From: Allobosea lupini
Lineage (GTDB): Bacteria > Pseudomonadota > Alphaproteobacteria > Rhizobiales > Beijerinckiaceae
DNA: 64,000 nt
Assembly: GCF_900109525.1 (NCBI RefSeq)
Contig: NZ_FOAN01000001.1
Coordinates: 992,001 to 1,056,000, forward strand
Reading direction: 5' to 3'
Positions 33,524-43,701 of the stretch are shown here, in pieces; the first letter of the stretch is position 1, and each line of letters opens with the position of its first letter. The position numbers and the translations under genes were made by a program. The notes under the pieces are model-generated. The model did not search any database and was not told the origin of the DNA. It saw only the letters and a list, made by a program, of their open reading frames with translations.

Positions 33524-34402
33524 CTAGCTGCCGCTGCTGCCTGGACCATCGAAGAAGGCCGGGCGCGGGATCGTCCAGGTCTCGCCCCAGAGCTGCGCGC
33601 CGCCGGCGACATTGAGCACCTCGCCGGTGACATAGGCCGCCGCCGGGCCGCAGAGATATGCACAGGCCTCCGCCACCTCCCAGGTCGTCGCGGTGCGCAT
33701 CATCGGGTTGGAACGCGGATAGGCCGCGACCTGCGCGGGATCGTAGACGCGCCAGCCCGGCGTCTCGATCGCGCCCGGCGCGATGCAGTTCACCCGGATA
33801 TCAAGCGGCGCCCATTCCACCGCCAGCGCCTGGGTCAGGCCGACGACGCCGGCGCGCGCCGCGATCGTATGGGCAACGCCATGCAGACCCTGGCGCGTTA
33901 CCACCACGATCGAGACGATGCTGCCCGGCCGCTTGGCATCGCGCCAGCGCCGCGCCGCCTCCTGCATCATGTACCAGGTACCGTTCAGATTGGTGTCGAC
34001 GACGGCGTTCCAGCCCTTGGTCGAGAAGTCGATCGCCGCCTGTGGGAACTGGCCGCCGGCGCTGTTGACGAGGATGTCGATGCCCCCGAACTCGGCCGCG
34101 ATCCAGTCGTGCAGCGCGGTGATCGTGGCGGGATCGCGGACATTCACCGTCCTGCCTGCCGCTTTCAGCCCGGCGGCGCGCATCGCCTGCACCGCCGCCT
34201 CCAGCCTGCCCTCGTCACGCCCGGCGATGATGACCTGCGCACCGAGCCGGCCGAGCAGCCAGGCGGTGGCGCGGCCGATGCCGCCGGCGCCGCCGGAGAT
34301 GAGGACGGTTTTGCCGGCGAAAGCGTCGGGTCCGTAGACCGTCGGCAGCACAGCGAGGTCGGCGTCGTCCAGCCCGAGTTCGCGGGGCTCGGCCTCAGCC
34401 AT
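33524..34402 (-). CDS. SDR oxidoreductase, AtuB/dienoyl-CoA-reductase-like
   Basis: The 292-residue protein has the SDR cofactor motif VLISGGAGGIGRATAWLLG near residue 35 and the NSAGG strand. At the catalytic position where classical SDRs have YxxxK, it reads THR then HTIAARAGVVGL, that is Thr and Arg in place of Tyr and Lys. This resembles 2,4-dienoyl-CoA reductase-type and AtuB-type SDRs, which do not use the Tyr. AtuB or AtuG-like roles in the terpene pathway include oxidation or reduction of CoA-bound or alcohol intermediates, but neither is settled. It overlaps the acyl-CoA dehydrogenase gene by 8 bases, so the two are one transcript. Confidence 0.82.
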   Translation of the reverse strand: MAEAEPRELGLDDADLAVLPTVYGPDAFAGKTVLISGGAGGIGRATAWLLGRLGAQVIIAGRDEGRLEAAVQAMRAAGLKAAGRTVNVRDPATITALHDWIAAEFGGIDILVNSAGGQFPQAAIDFSTKGWNAVVDTNLNGTWYMMQEAARRWRDAKRPGSIVSIVVVTRQGLHGVAHTIAARAGVVGLTQALAVEWAPLDIRVNCIAPGAIETPGWRVYDPAQVAAYPRSNPMMRTATTWEVAEACAYLCGPAAAYVTGEVLNVAGGAQLWGETWTIPRPAFFDGPGSSGS

Positions 34403-35606
34403 GACGGTCCATCCCCTTCAGCAATTCGCCGGCGATGATCATCTTGCGGACTTCGGTGGTGCCGGCGCCGATCTCCAGCAGCTTGGTGCTGCGGAAGAGA
34501 CGGTTGATCTCCGATTCCCAGATATAGCCGGCCCCGCCATGGACCTGCACCGCCTTGTCGAGGACATCGTGGCAGGCCTGCGCCGCATACATCACCGAGG
34601 CCGCGGTCAGGCGATGGATGTCGCCGCGCCCGCCGCCGCCGACTTCGAGCGGCGCCGCCTCGGCCAAGGTGCGATAGGTGAAGCTGCGCATGGTCTCGAC
34701 CAGCACATACATCTCGGCCAGCATGGACTGGACCATCTGGAAGGCGCCGATCGGCTTGCCGAACTGCTTGCGCGTCCTGGCGTAGTCGATCGAGAGGTCC
34801 AGCGCCCGCTCGGCGACGCCGAGGCAGAGCGGCGAGATCATCGCCCGTTCGAGATCGAGCCCGCTCATCACGATCGCGACGCCCTGGTTCTCGGCGCCGA
34901 CGAGGTTGGCGGCCGGCACACGGCAATCCTCGAACAGCAGTTCCGCCGTCTGACTGCCGCGATAGCCCATCTTCACCAGCTTCTGCGCCACCTTGAAGCC
35001 GGGAAAACCCTTCTCGACGATGAAGGCGGAGATGCCGTGGGCGCCGCGCTCCTTGTCGGTCTTGGCATAGACCAGCAGCACGTCGGCGACCGGGCCGTTG
35101 GTGATGTAGATCTTGCTGCCGTCGAGGATGTAATGGTCGCCCTCACGGCGCGCCGTGGTGCGCATCGAGCCGAGCGCGTCCGACCCTGCCCCCGGCTCGG
35201 TCAGGCCGAGCGCGCCGATCGTCTTCCCCGAGCAGAGATCGGGCAGATAGCGGCGGCGCTGTTCCTCATTGCCGTTGCGATAGATGTTATTGGCGCAGAG
35301 GTTGTCGTGGGCGACGACCGAGAGCGCCATGGCATGGTTCCAGCGGCTGAAGCCCTGCAGGACCAAGCCAGCCTGAAGCAGGTCGAGCCCGGCCCCGCCA
35401 TATTGCTCGGGGATCGTCGCGCCCAAGAAGCCGTTGGCGCCGATCTGGCGGAAAGCTTCGTCCGGCCACCACTCCTCGTCGTCCATGCGCCGCGACAGCG
35501 GATAGAGCTCGGCGCGTGCATAGCGGTCGGCGCCGTCGAGGATGGCGTTCTGCTCCTCGTCGAGGCCGAAGGCGTTGGCGCGGTTGCTACCGGTCACGGC
35601 ATTCAC
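34395..35606 (-). CDS. Acyl-CoA dehydrogenase, AtuD/citronellyl-CoA dehydrogenase candidate
   Basis: This FAD acyl-CoA dehydrogenase has about 403 residues. Family signatures are GALGLTEPGAGSDALGSMRT and, near the C-terminus, QVHGGAGYIWESEINRLFRS, followed by a region with AGTTEVRKMIIAGELL. It desaturates an acyl-CoA at the alpha-beta bond and passes electrons to ETF. The start is GTG 35606, because GGAGGAG sits right before it; the ATG at 35648 has no such site. It is divergent from the enoyl-CoA hydratase gene, with an operator in between. In the terpene pathway the matching step is citronellyl-CoA to geranyl-CoA; an isovaleryl-CoA role cannot be ruled out by sequence. Confidence 0.88.
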   Translation of the reverse strand: MNAVTGSNRANAFGLDEEQNAILDGADRYARAELYPLSRRMDDEEWWPDEAFRQIGANGFLGATIPEQYGGAGLDLLQAGLVLQGFSRWNHAMALSVVAHDNLCANNIYRNGNEEQRRRYLPDLCSGKTIGALGLTEPGAGSDALGSMRTTARREGDHYILDGSKIYITNGPVADVLLVYAKTDKERGAHGISAFIVEKGFPGFKVAQKLVKMGYRGSQTAELLFEDCRVPAANLVGAENQGVAIVMSGLDLERAMISPLCLGVAERALDLSIDYARTRKQFGKPIGAFQMVQSMLAEMYVLVETMRSFTYRTLAEAAPLEVGGGGRGDIHRLTAASVMYAAQACHDVLDKAVQVHGGAGYIWESEINRLFRSTKLLEIGAGTTEVRKMIIAGELLKGMDRHG

Positions 35607-35793
35607 GTCGATCTCCTCCCTTGCCTCGTCACGCAGCGGTGCGGGCATCGCGCCATTCGGCCGTCGATCTTATTGAGCGCATTTCATCAGCGCCAAACCC
35701 AGCTGTCAATGCAGGCCGGATACGGCGAAATCGAATAATCCGTTTGCGCAATTGCTGGCACGATTCAGGTATGGAACGCCTATTGACACAGCA

Positions 35794-35810
35794 AATGAAT
35801 TCAAATCATT
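35794..35810. promoter_or_regulatory. Candidate AtuR-like operator, hydratase/AtuA/carboxylase operon
   Basis: AATGAATTCAAATCATT is an inverted repeat matching the sites at 31330 and 32647. It starts 6 bases after a consensus TTGACA at 35783-35788, nearly the same spacing as at the importer promoter, so it would be covered by RNA polymerase and a repressor alike. It lies in the 249-base divergent spacer and could also act on the acyl-CoA dehydrogenase promoter. Confidence 0.6.
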
Positions 35811-35855
35811 TATTCAGCGAAGGCTCCTTCAGCGAGCCGCGCAGGGACGGAACCC

Positions 35856-36638
35856 GTGAGCGAAGAGGTCATCACCCGACGCGAGGGCGCGGCGCTGGTC
35901 GTCACGATCAATCGCGAGAGCCGCCGCAACGCCCTGAACGAGGCGGTCGCCGAGGGGATCGTTGCCGCGCTCGACCGGGCCGAGGCCGATTCCGAGGTGC
36001 GCGCGGTCATCCTGACCGGCGCTGGCGGCAAGGCCTTCTGCGCTGGCGGCGATCTCAAGCCGAATGCCGACGGAACCCCGTTCACCATCGAGGCCGCCGA
36101 CCCCCGCCATTACGTCGCCCGCCTGCTGCGCCGGATGGATGCCTGCCGGCTGCCGCTGGTGGCGCGGGTCAACGGCCATGCGCTGGCCGGCGGCTTCGGC
36201 CTGATCTGCGCCTGCGATCTGGTGGTGGCGCGCGACGACGCCTTGCTCGGGGTGACCGAGGTCAAGGTCGGGCTCTTCCCGATGATGATCCTGCCCTATC
36301 TGATGCGGGTCCTGCCCTATCGCCGGCTGATGGAGTTCTGCCTGACCGGCGAGACCATTCGGGCGGGCGATCCCGAGGCCGGCGCGATCGTCAACTACGC
36401 CGTGCCGGCCGATCAGCTCGACGCCAAGACCGCGTGGCTGGTCGGTCGCCTCGTCGACAAGTCGCCGACCGGCATTCGCCTGGGCAAGCAGAGCCTCGCC
36501 AAGATCAGGGAGATGTCGACCGACGCGGCGCTCGAATACGCCCAGTTCATGCTGGCGAACATGGCCCGCACCGAGGATGCGCGCGAGGGCTTTGCCGCCT
36601 TCGCCGAAAAGCGCCCGCCGGCCTGGACCGGGCGGTGA
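35856..36638 (+). CDS. Enoyl-CoA hydratase, AtuE-like candidate
   Basis: This crotonase has about 260 residues. Oxyanion-hole strands are GAGGKAFCAGGDLKPN and VNGHALAGGFGLICACDLVV; the tail is EDAREGFAAFAEKRPPAWTG. It hydrates an enoyl-CoA; in the terpene pathway AtuE hydrates isohexenylglutaconyl-CoA after carboxylation. The start is GTG 35856, with AGGGA a suitable distance before it. It is the first gene of the operon with AtuA, biotin carboxylase, biotin carrier and carboxyltransferase, and its stop overlaps or nearly touches the AtuA start. Confidence 0.88.
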   Translation: MSEEVITRREGAALVVTINRESRRNALNEAVAEGIVAALDRAEADSEVRAVILTGAGGKAFCAGGDLKPNADGTPFTIEAADPRHYVARLLRRMDACRLPLVARVNGHALAGGFGLICACDLVVARDDALLGVTEVKVGLFPMMILPYLMRVLPYRRLMEFCLTGETIRAGDPEAGAIVNYAVPADQLDAKTAWLVGRLVDKSPTGIRLGKQSLAKIREMSTDAALEYAQFMLANMARTEDAREGFAAFAEKRPPAWTGR

Positions 36639-36643
36639 GCGCC

Positions 36644-38478
36644 ATGGCGGCGACACTGCGCGAGAGCATCCGCATCGGCTGCGGCGCCGGCTTCTGGGGC
36701 GACAGCCCGGAAGGGCCGCGACAGCTCGTCCGGCAGGGCGACATCGACTATCTCGTGCTCGACTATCTCGCCGAGATCACCATGTCGCTCCTCGCCCGGA
36801 TGAAGGCGAAGAACCCGGCGTTCGGCTATGCCACCGACTTCGTCTCTCTGGTGATGAAGCCGCTCGCCCGTGAGATCGCGGAAAAGCGCATCCGCGTCGT
36901 CACCAACGCCGGCGGCGTCAACCCGGAAGCCTGCCGGGACGCGCTACTCGCCGCCTTCAGGGAGGTCGGCGTCGAGCTCAAGGTCGCGATCGTCACCGGC
37001 GACGATCTCTCGGGCGAAGCCGAGCGGCTGCGCACCCAAGGCATCACCGAGATGTTCTCAGGCGCGCCCTTCCCCGAGCGGACCGCCAGCATCAACGCCT
37101 ATCTCGGCGCCTTCCCGATCGCGGCGGCGCTGGCAGCCGGCGCCGATATCGTGGTGACGGGGCGCTGCGTCGACTCGGCCGTGGTTCTCGGCCCGCTGAT
37201 CCATGAATTCGGCTGGGCGCCCGAGGACTACGACAAACTCTCGGCCGGGAGTCTGGCTGGCCACATCCTCGAATGCGGCGCGCAGGCGACCGGCGGCATC
37301 GTCACCGACTGGCGCGAGGTCGCCGGCGACTGGGCCGATATGGGCTTTCCCTTCGCCGATTGCCGGGCCGATGGCAGCTTCGAGATCGGCAAGCCCGAGG
37401 GAACCGGCGGGCGCGTCGCCCCTTCGACGATCGCCGAGCAGGTCGTCTATGAGGTCGGCGACCCCGCCGCCTATATGCTGCCGGATGTCACTTGCGACTG
37501 GTCGCAGGTGCGGCTCGAAGCCGCCGGCCTCGATCGCGTCCGGGTGTCCGGTGCGCGCGGGCGGGCACCGTCCAGCAGCTACAAGGTCAGCGCCACCTAT
37601 GCCGACGGCTATCGCTGCGCGGCGACGATGATGATCGTCGGCGACGATGCGCCCGAGCGGGCGCAAGCCGTCGCCAAGGCCATTCTCGCCCGCTGCGGCC
37701 GCCTGATCCGCGAGGCCGGCTTCCCGGATTTCGCCGAAGCTTCCGTCGAGACGCTCGGCGCCGAGGCGAGCTATGGGGCGCAGAGCCGGGCGCGAGCGAC
37801 GCGCGAGGTCGTACTCAAGATCGGCGTGCGCCACCCGTCAAAGGAGGCGCTGCAGATCTTCGCCCGCGAAATCTACCCGGCCGCGACCGCGATGGCGCAG
37901 AGCCTGACCGGCTTCGCCGGAGGCCGGCCCGAGCCGCAGCCGGTGATCAGGCTGTTCTCCTTCCCGATCGACAAGGCCGAGCTGCAGCCGACGGTGAGTC
38001 TCGGCGAGACGCGCCTGCCGGTGCCGGCGCATATCCCCGCGGCGGCCACGAGCGCGCCCTCTCCTGCCAGCGCGAACTCGGACGCCCCGGAGGCACCAAC
38101 CGGCGAGACCGTCTCCGTCCCGCTCGTCGCCCTCGCCTTCGGCCGCAGCGGCGACAAGGGCGACATCGCCAATATCGGCGTGATCGCGCGCGATGCCGCT
38201 TTCCTGCCCTGGCTCCGGCGCGCGCTGACGCCGGAGGCGGTCGGCCAGCATTTCGCGCACTACGTCCAGGGCAAGGTCGAGCGCTTCGACTGGCCGGGCC
38301 TGCGCGGATTCAACCTCGTGATGCACCGGGCGCTTGGCGGCGGCGGCATCGCCTCGCTGCGCCATGACCCGCAGGGCAAGGCGATGGCCCAGGTGCTGAT
38401 GAGCCTGCCGGTGCCCGTCCCTGCCGCCTGGCTCGCGCCAGATGGCCCCCTCCCCGGCTTCACGACCACGGACGACGC

Positions 38479-38482
<4 letters not shown>
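36644..38482 (+). CDS. atuA: Acyclic terpene utilisation protein AtuA
   Basis: The 612-residue protein is of the AtuA family (N-terminal DUF1446 domain plus C-terminal AtuA-like domain). Visible features are RIGCGAGFWGDSPEGPRQLV at the start, LDYLAEITMSLLARMKAKNP, VTNAGGVNPEACRDALL, VVTGRCVDSAVVLGPLIHEF, and the second domain from about residue 500, LAFGRSGDKGDIANIGVIAR. The biochemical role is unknown, but in Pseudomonas atuA heads the terpene-degradation operon. A GTG at 36635, which overlaps the hydratase stop as GTGA, is an alternative start three codons earlier. A Pro/Ala-rich linker (residues about 460-490) joins the domains. The end overlaps the biotin carboxylase start (ATGA). Confidence 0.9.
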
Positions 38483-39975
<1,493 letters not shown>

Positions 39976-39977
39976 GC

Positions 39978-40478
39978 ATGGTCCTCAAGCTCGATCTCGC
40001 TGGCAGCGTGCATCACGTCACCATCCTCGCGCGCCGGCCGCATCTCGTGCTCTCGATCGACGGTCGCCGGCATGTCGTGGAGCGCCTCGACGAGGCCGGC
40101 GACGGCAGCCGGCAATTGACGATCGACGGCGAGCCGATCGCCTTCGTCCGCGCCGGTAGCGCCGACGGCGTCATCGTCCGGCTCGATGGGCGCAGCTTCG
40201 CGCTGCGCCGGCTTGATGCGGCGGCCGAAGCCTCGGCAGCCGGCGGCGGTGCCAATGTCGTGCGCGCGCCGATGCCGGGCACGGTCATCGTGATCCACAA
40301 GCGCGTCGGCGATCACGTCCAGCGCGGCGAGACCATCGTCACGATCGAAAGCATGAAGCTGCAGATGAAGCTCGATGCGCCGCGCGACGGCGAGATCGCC
40401 GAGATCGCGGCGCGCGAGGGCGAAGGCTTCGACAAGGATGCCGTCCTCGCCCGTCTCGCGGCTCCGGCGGAAGGCTGA
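39978..40478 (+). CDS. Biotin carboxyl carrier subunit with BT-like N-terminal part
   Basis: The 166-residue protein ends in a biotinyl domain: NVVRAPMPGTVIVIHKRVGD, then the biotinylation site ESMKLQ with Lys127 (the family consensus is EAMKM). Its first about 95 residues are beta-rich, like the BT domain that joins carboxylase and carrier in MccA/AtuF-type alpha subunits. It thus corresponds to the C-terminal quarter of such a subunit. A strong GGAGGA ends 9 bases before ATG 39978, inside the end of the carboxylase gene, so it is translated in its own right. It is followed by the carboxyltransferase gene after 4 bases. Confidence 0.9.
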   Translation: MVLKLDLAGSVHHVTILARRPHLVLSIDGRRHVVERLDEAGDGSRQLTIDGEPIAFVRAGSADGVIVRLDGRSFALRRLDAAAEASAAGGGANVVRAPMPGTVIVIHKRVGDHVQRGETIVTIESMKLQMKLDAPRDGEIAEIAAREGEGFDKDAVLARLAAPAEG

Positions 40479-40482
40479 CCCG

Positions 40483-42090
40483 ATGTCCAGACTGCAATCG
40501 TCGATCAACACCGCTTCCGCCGATTTCCGCCGCAACGAGGCGCATAACCGCCGCCTCGTCGCCGAGTTCAAGGCGAAGCAGGAGGCGGCGCGTCATAGCC
40601 GGCCGCAGCGCGATCTCGATCGGCTCGCCCGCCAGCAGAAGATGCCGCAGCGCAAGCGCATCGAGATGCTGCTCGACCCCGGCACACCCTTCCTGGAGCT
40701 GTCCTCGCTCGCGGCCAACATGGCCTATGGCGGGGAATCGCCGTCGGCGAGCTCGATCGTCGGCATCGGCATGGTCTCCGGCCGCGAGGTGATGATCCGC
40801 GCCGATGACCCGACGGTGAAGGGCGGCGCCTGGTATCCGCTGACGGTCAAGAAGATCGTCCGCGCCCTCGACATCGCCATGGAGAACCGGCTGCCGGTCG
40901 TCCATCTCTGCGATTCCGCCGGCGGCTTCCTCCAGCTCCAGTCGGAGCTGTTTCCGGATCGCTATATGGGCGGACGGATCTTCCGCAATCAGTCGCTGCT
41001 GTCGAAGATGGGCGTGAAGCAGCTCGCCCTCGTCTTCGGCCATTGCACCGCCGGAGGCGCCTATATCCCCGGGCTGTCCGACTACAGTGTCATCGTGCGC
41101 GGCACCGGCGCGGTCTTCCTCGGTGGCCCGCCTCTGGTGAAGGCGGCGACGGGCGAGGACGTCACGGTCGAGGAGCTCGGCGGCGCCGAGATGCATACCA
41201 GCGTCTCCGGCACCTGCGACTACCCCGCCGACAGCGAGGAGCACGCCATCGAGATCGGCCGCGACATCGTCGCGCAATGGGACCGGCTGCCGCGCTGGGA
41301 AGCTCAGCGCGAGGCGCCGGAGGAGCCGTTCTACGATCCGGCCGAGATCTACGGGATCGTGCCCGACGACATCAAGAAGGCCTTCGACATGCGCGAGATC
41401 ATCGCCCGCATCGTCGATGGCAGCCGCTTCCACGAATACAAGCCGAACTACGGGACGACCTTGGTCTGCGGCTTTGCCAATATCTGGGGCTTCAAGGTTG
41501 GGATTCTCGCCAATAACGGCGTGCTCTTCAACGATTCTTCGATCAAGGGCGCCCATTTCATCGAGCTCTGCAACCAGAACAGTACGCCGCTGGTCTTCTT
41601 GCAGAACATCACCGGCTACATGGTCGGGCGCGAATACGAGCGGCGGGGCATCACCAAGGACGGGGCCAAGATGATCATGGCGCAGAGCTGCTCGCGGGTG
41701 CCGAAATTCACGGTGATGTGCAACGGCTCGTTCGGCGCCGGCAATTACGGCATGTGCGGGCGTGCCTTCGACGGGCGCTTCCTGTTCTCCTGGCCGAACC
41801 ACCAGATCGGCGTGATGGGCGGCGACCAGGCGGCAAACACGCTCGCCGAGGTCAAGGCCAACCAGATGAAGCGCAATGGCGGCGCGGTCGACCAGAGCGA
41901 GATCGATCGGCTCTGGGAGGAGACGCGGAGAGCCTATCAGGAGCAGCTCTCGGCCTATCATTCGACCTCGGAACTCTGGGACGATGGCATCATCGACCCG
42001 CTCGACACCCGCAATGCGCTCGGCGTGGCGATCTCGGCCTCGCTGAACGCCCCGCTCGGCCCGCCCGGCTACGGCGTCTTCCGGTTCTGA
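40483..42090 (+). CDS. Acyl-CoA carboxyltransferase beta subunit, geranyl-CoA type (AtuC) candidate
   Basis: This beta subunit of about 535 residues moves the carboxyl group from biotin to an acyl-CoA. It has both crotonase-like halves (GHCTAGGAYIPGLSDYSVIV and GSFGAGNYGMCGRAFD). Where methylcrotonyl-CoA carboxylases read DRDHFGRIF, it reads DRYMGGRIF, so a Gly (Gly163) stands where MCC has the Phe that limits acyl length. That difference is the known marker of geranyl-CoA carboxylase. The other MCC-type motif DSGGANLP reads DSAGGFLQ. It is the last core gene of the operon, four bases after the carrier gene. Confidence 0.88.
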   Translation: MSRLQSSINTASADFRRNEAHNRRLVAEFKAKQEAARHSRPQRDLDRLARQQKMPQRKRIEMLLDPGTPFLELSSLAANMAYGGESPSASSIVGIGMVSGREVMIRADDPTVKGGAWYPLTVKKIVRALDIAMENRLPVVHLCDSAGGFLQLQSELFPDRYMGGRIFRNQSLLSKMGVKQLALVFGHCTAGGAYIPGLSDYSVIVRGTGAVFLGGPPLVKAATGEDVTVEELGGAEMHTSVSGTCDYPADSEEHAIEIGRDIVAQWDRLPRWEAQREAPEEPFYDPAEIYGIVPDDIKKAFDMREIIARIVDGSRFHEYKPNYGTTLVCGFANIWGFKVGILANNGVLFNDSSIKGAHFIELCNQNSTPLVFLQNITGYMVGREYERRGITKDGAKMIMAQSCSRVPKFTVMCNGSFGAGNYGMCGRAFDGRFLFSWPNHQIGVMGGDQAANTLAEVKANQMKRNGGAVDQSEIDRLWEETRRAYQEQLSAYHSTSELWDDGIIDPLDTRNALGVAISASLNAPLGPPGYGVFRF

Positions 42091-42095
42091 TCGCG

Positions 42096-42701
42096 ATGCC
42101 GGGAGCGCTACGCCTCTATCTCGATTTCGCCTCGCCCTATTCCTATTTCGCGCTTCGCCCGCTGGCGCGACTGGCGGAAGAGCATGGCCGGGCACTGGAG
42201 CTGAGGCCGATCCTGCTCTGGGCGGTGTTCAAGCAGCAGGGCGTCGTCAATCCGCTGGAGAAGCCGGCGCGGCGGCGCTATTTTCTCGAGGACGTGATCC
42301 GCTCGGCCGAGTTCTTCGGCCTGCCCTTCCGCATTCCCGAGCCACTGCAGATCTCGGCGCATCTCGCCGGTCGGCTCTACCACGCCTGGACCGCGACAAG
42401 GCCGCAGGACGGTTTGCGCCTGGCGAGCGAGATCTTCGAAGCGTTCTTCGCTAAAGGCGAGGAAATCACCGACCCGGCCGTGCTCGCCGCCCTGCCCTGT
42501 CTTGCGGACGAGACTCCGGAGACGGTCCGCGCCATGATCGACGGCAGCGAAGGCCGCCAGCGCCTTGGCGAGGCAGTGGATGAAGCGTGCGCGGCCAATA
42601 TCATCGGCGTGCCGTTCATGACGCTGGACGGCGAAAGCTTCTTCGGCGCCGACCGCCTGCCGCAGATCGCCTGGCGGCTGCAGCATCCGCGCACCGCGTA
42701 G
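42096..42701 (+). CDS. 2-hydroxychromene-2-carboxylate isomerase/DsbA-like (GST kappa) protein
   Basis: The 201-residue protein has the DsbA/GST-kappa fold of the HCCA isomerase family: YLDFASPYSYFAL near residues 8-20, with Ser13 in place of a redox cysteine and no CxxC, then a helical insertion, and IIGVPFMTLDGESFFGADRL with the cis-Pro. Family members isomerise ring-cleavage intermediates or conjugate glutathione. Only 5 bases separate it from the carboxyltransferase stop, so it is probably in the same transcript. A role in the terpenoid acid pathway is not known, and the family name may not reflect the real substrate. Confidence 0.83.
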   Translation: MPGALRLYLDFASPYSYFALRPLARLAEEHGRALELRPILLWAVFKQQGVVNPLEKPARRRYFLEDVIRSAEFFGLPFRIPEPLQISAHLAGRLYHAWTATRPQDGLRLASEIFEAFFAKGEEITDPAVLAALPCLADETPETVRAMIDGSEGRQRLGEAVDEACAANIIGVPFMTLDGESFFGADRLPQIAWRLQHPRTA

Positions 42702-42714
42702 ACGGGAGAGTGCG

Positions 42715-43398
42715 ATGAGCGACGACAGGCTCGCCGGGGCGCTGAAGGCGACGCCCTTCATCGATGCGAATGCGCCGACGGTCCGCGCCTTTGTCGACCG
42801 CCATGCCGGCAGCGGCCCCGATCGCTACCGCGCCGTGCGGCTCTATTACGCCGTCCGCGACGCGATCCCATACGACCTGCGCTATTTCGGGATTGAGCGC
42901 GATATCTTCGTCGCCTCGCGCTGCCTGGAGGCGAAGGGCTCGTTCTGCGTGCCCAAGGCGGTGACGCTCGCTGCGGTTTGCCGCGCCGCCTGCATTCCGG
43001 CGCGCGTCGGCTTCGCCGATGTGCGCAACCACCTGGCCTCGCCGCGCATCCTCGACCTCATGGGCAGCGACGTCTTCCGCTGGCACGCCTATACGCTGAT
43101 CCATCTCGAAGGCCGCTGGGTCAAGGCGACGCCGGCCTTCGACCTTGCCTTCAGCGCCCGCTTCGGCGTCGAGCCGCTCGATTTCGACGGCAGCTTGGAC
43201 TCGATCTTCCAGCCCTTCGATGCGGCCGGCCGGCAGCACATGGACTATGTGCTCGACCGCGGCGATCATGACGAGATGCCGTTCGAAGCCTTTCGCGAGG
43301 CGATGCAGGACGCCTATCCGCACCTGATCACGGCGATGGCGGCGGAGCGCGCCGCCCTTGCGGGCAAGGCTCATCCTGAACACGCCCCGGACGCGTGA
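42715..43398 (+). CDS. Transglutaminase-like cysteine hydrolase
   Basis: The 227-residue protein has the papain-like transglutaminase core: Cys78 in GSFCVPKAVTLAAVCRA, His124 in FRWHAYTLIHLEGRW and Asp143 in KATPAFDLAF, the correct order and spacing for a Cys-His-Asp triad. There is no signal peptide, so it should be cytoplasmic. Such proteins hydrolyse amide or isopeptide bonds, and some are linked to small-molecule amides. It starts 13 bases after the HCCA-isomerase-like gene and probably ends the operon. Its contribution to the pathway is unknown. Confidence 0.83.
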   Translation: MSDDRLAGALKATPFIDANAPTVRAFVDRHAGSGPDRYRAVRLYYAVRDAIPYDLRYFGIERDIFVASRCLEAKGSFCVPKAVTLAAVCRAACIPARVGFADVRNHLASPRILDLMGSDVFRWHAYTLIHLEGRWVKATPAFDLAFSARFGVEPLDFDGSLDSIFQPFDAAGRQHMDYVLDRGDHDEMPFEAFREAMQDAYPHLITAMAAERAALAGKAHPEHAPDA

Positions 43399-43701
43399 CC
43401 ATCGCGTCCCGGCCAGCGGGCCCGACCAGTGACCGCAATTCTTCCACACTGACCAGGTAGCCAGACCGCTTCGTCAGCGCGTGTCGTGGACGACCACGCA
43501 CGCCAATTGCAGGCTCGGTGGATCATAACCGGCCAGCGCGCTTGTGATCGCGCATCGACCGCCTCCTGCTCCGTCGCGCTTGATATGCGTAAGAAGTAGA
43601 CCATTTCCGCCGTCGACTTTATAAGACGGCTAACGAACTTGGCGGCATAATCAGCCGCTTGACCCTCGCTGATTCCCGCCTGCAGGAGCGCCCACCCCAC
43701 G
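43399..43701. other. Gene-free spacer with possible broken small ORF on minus strand
   Basis: This 303-base spacer precedes the Na/Pi cotransporter gene. On the minus strand, from about 43690 down to a stop at 43474, a protein-like reading can be followed through EGQAADYAAKFVSRLIK and YFLRISSATEQEAVDA, then after a single -1 shift through ITSALAGYDPPSLQLACVVV. It may be the remains of a small gene. Nothing else was recognised. Confidence 0.3.

Noticed and set aside
35516..36643. Long N-terminal extension of the AtuA frame
   Set aside because: It overlaps the enoyl-CoA hydratase gene in another frame and the divergent promoter; AtuA family similarity begins at about 36644.
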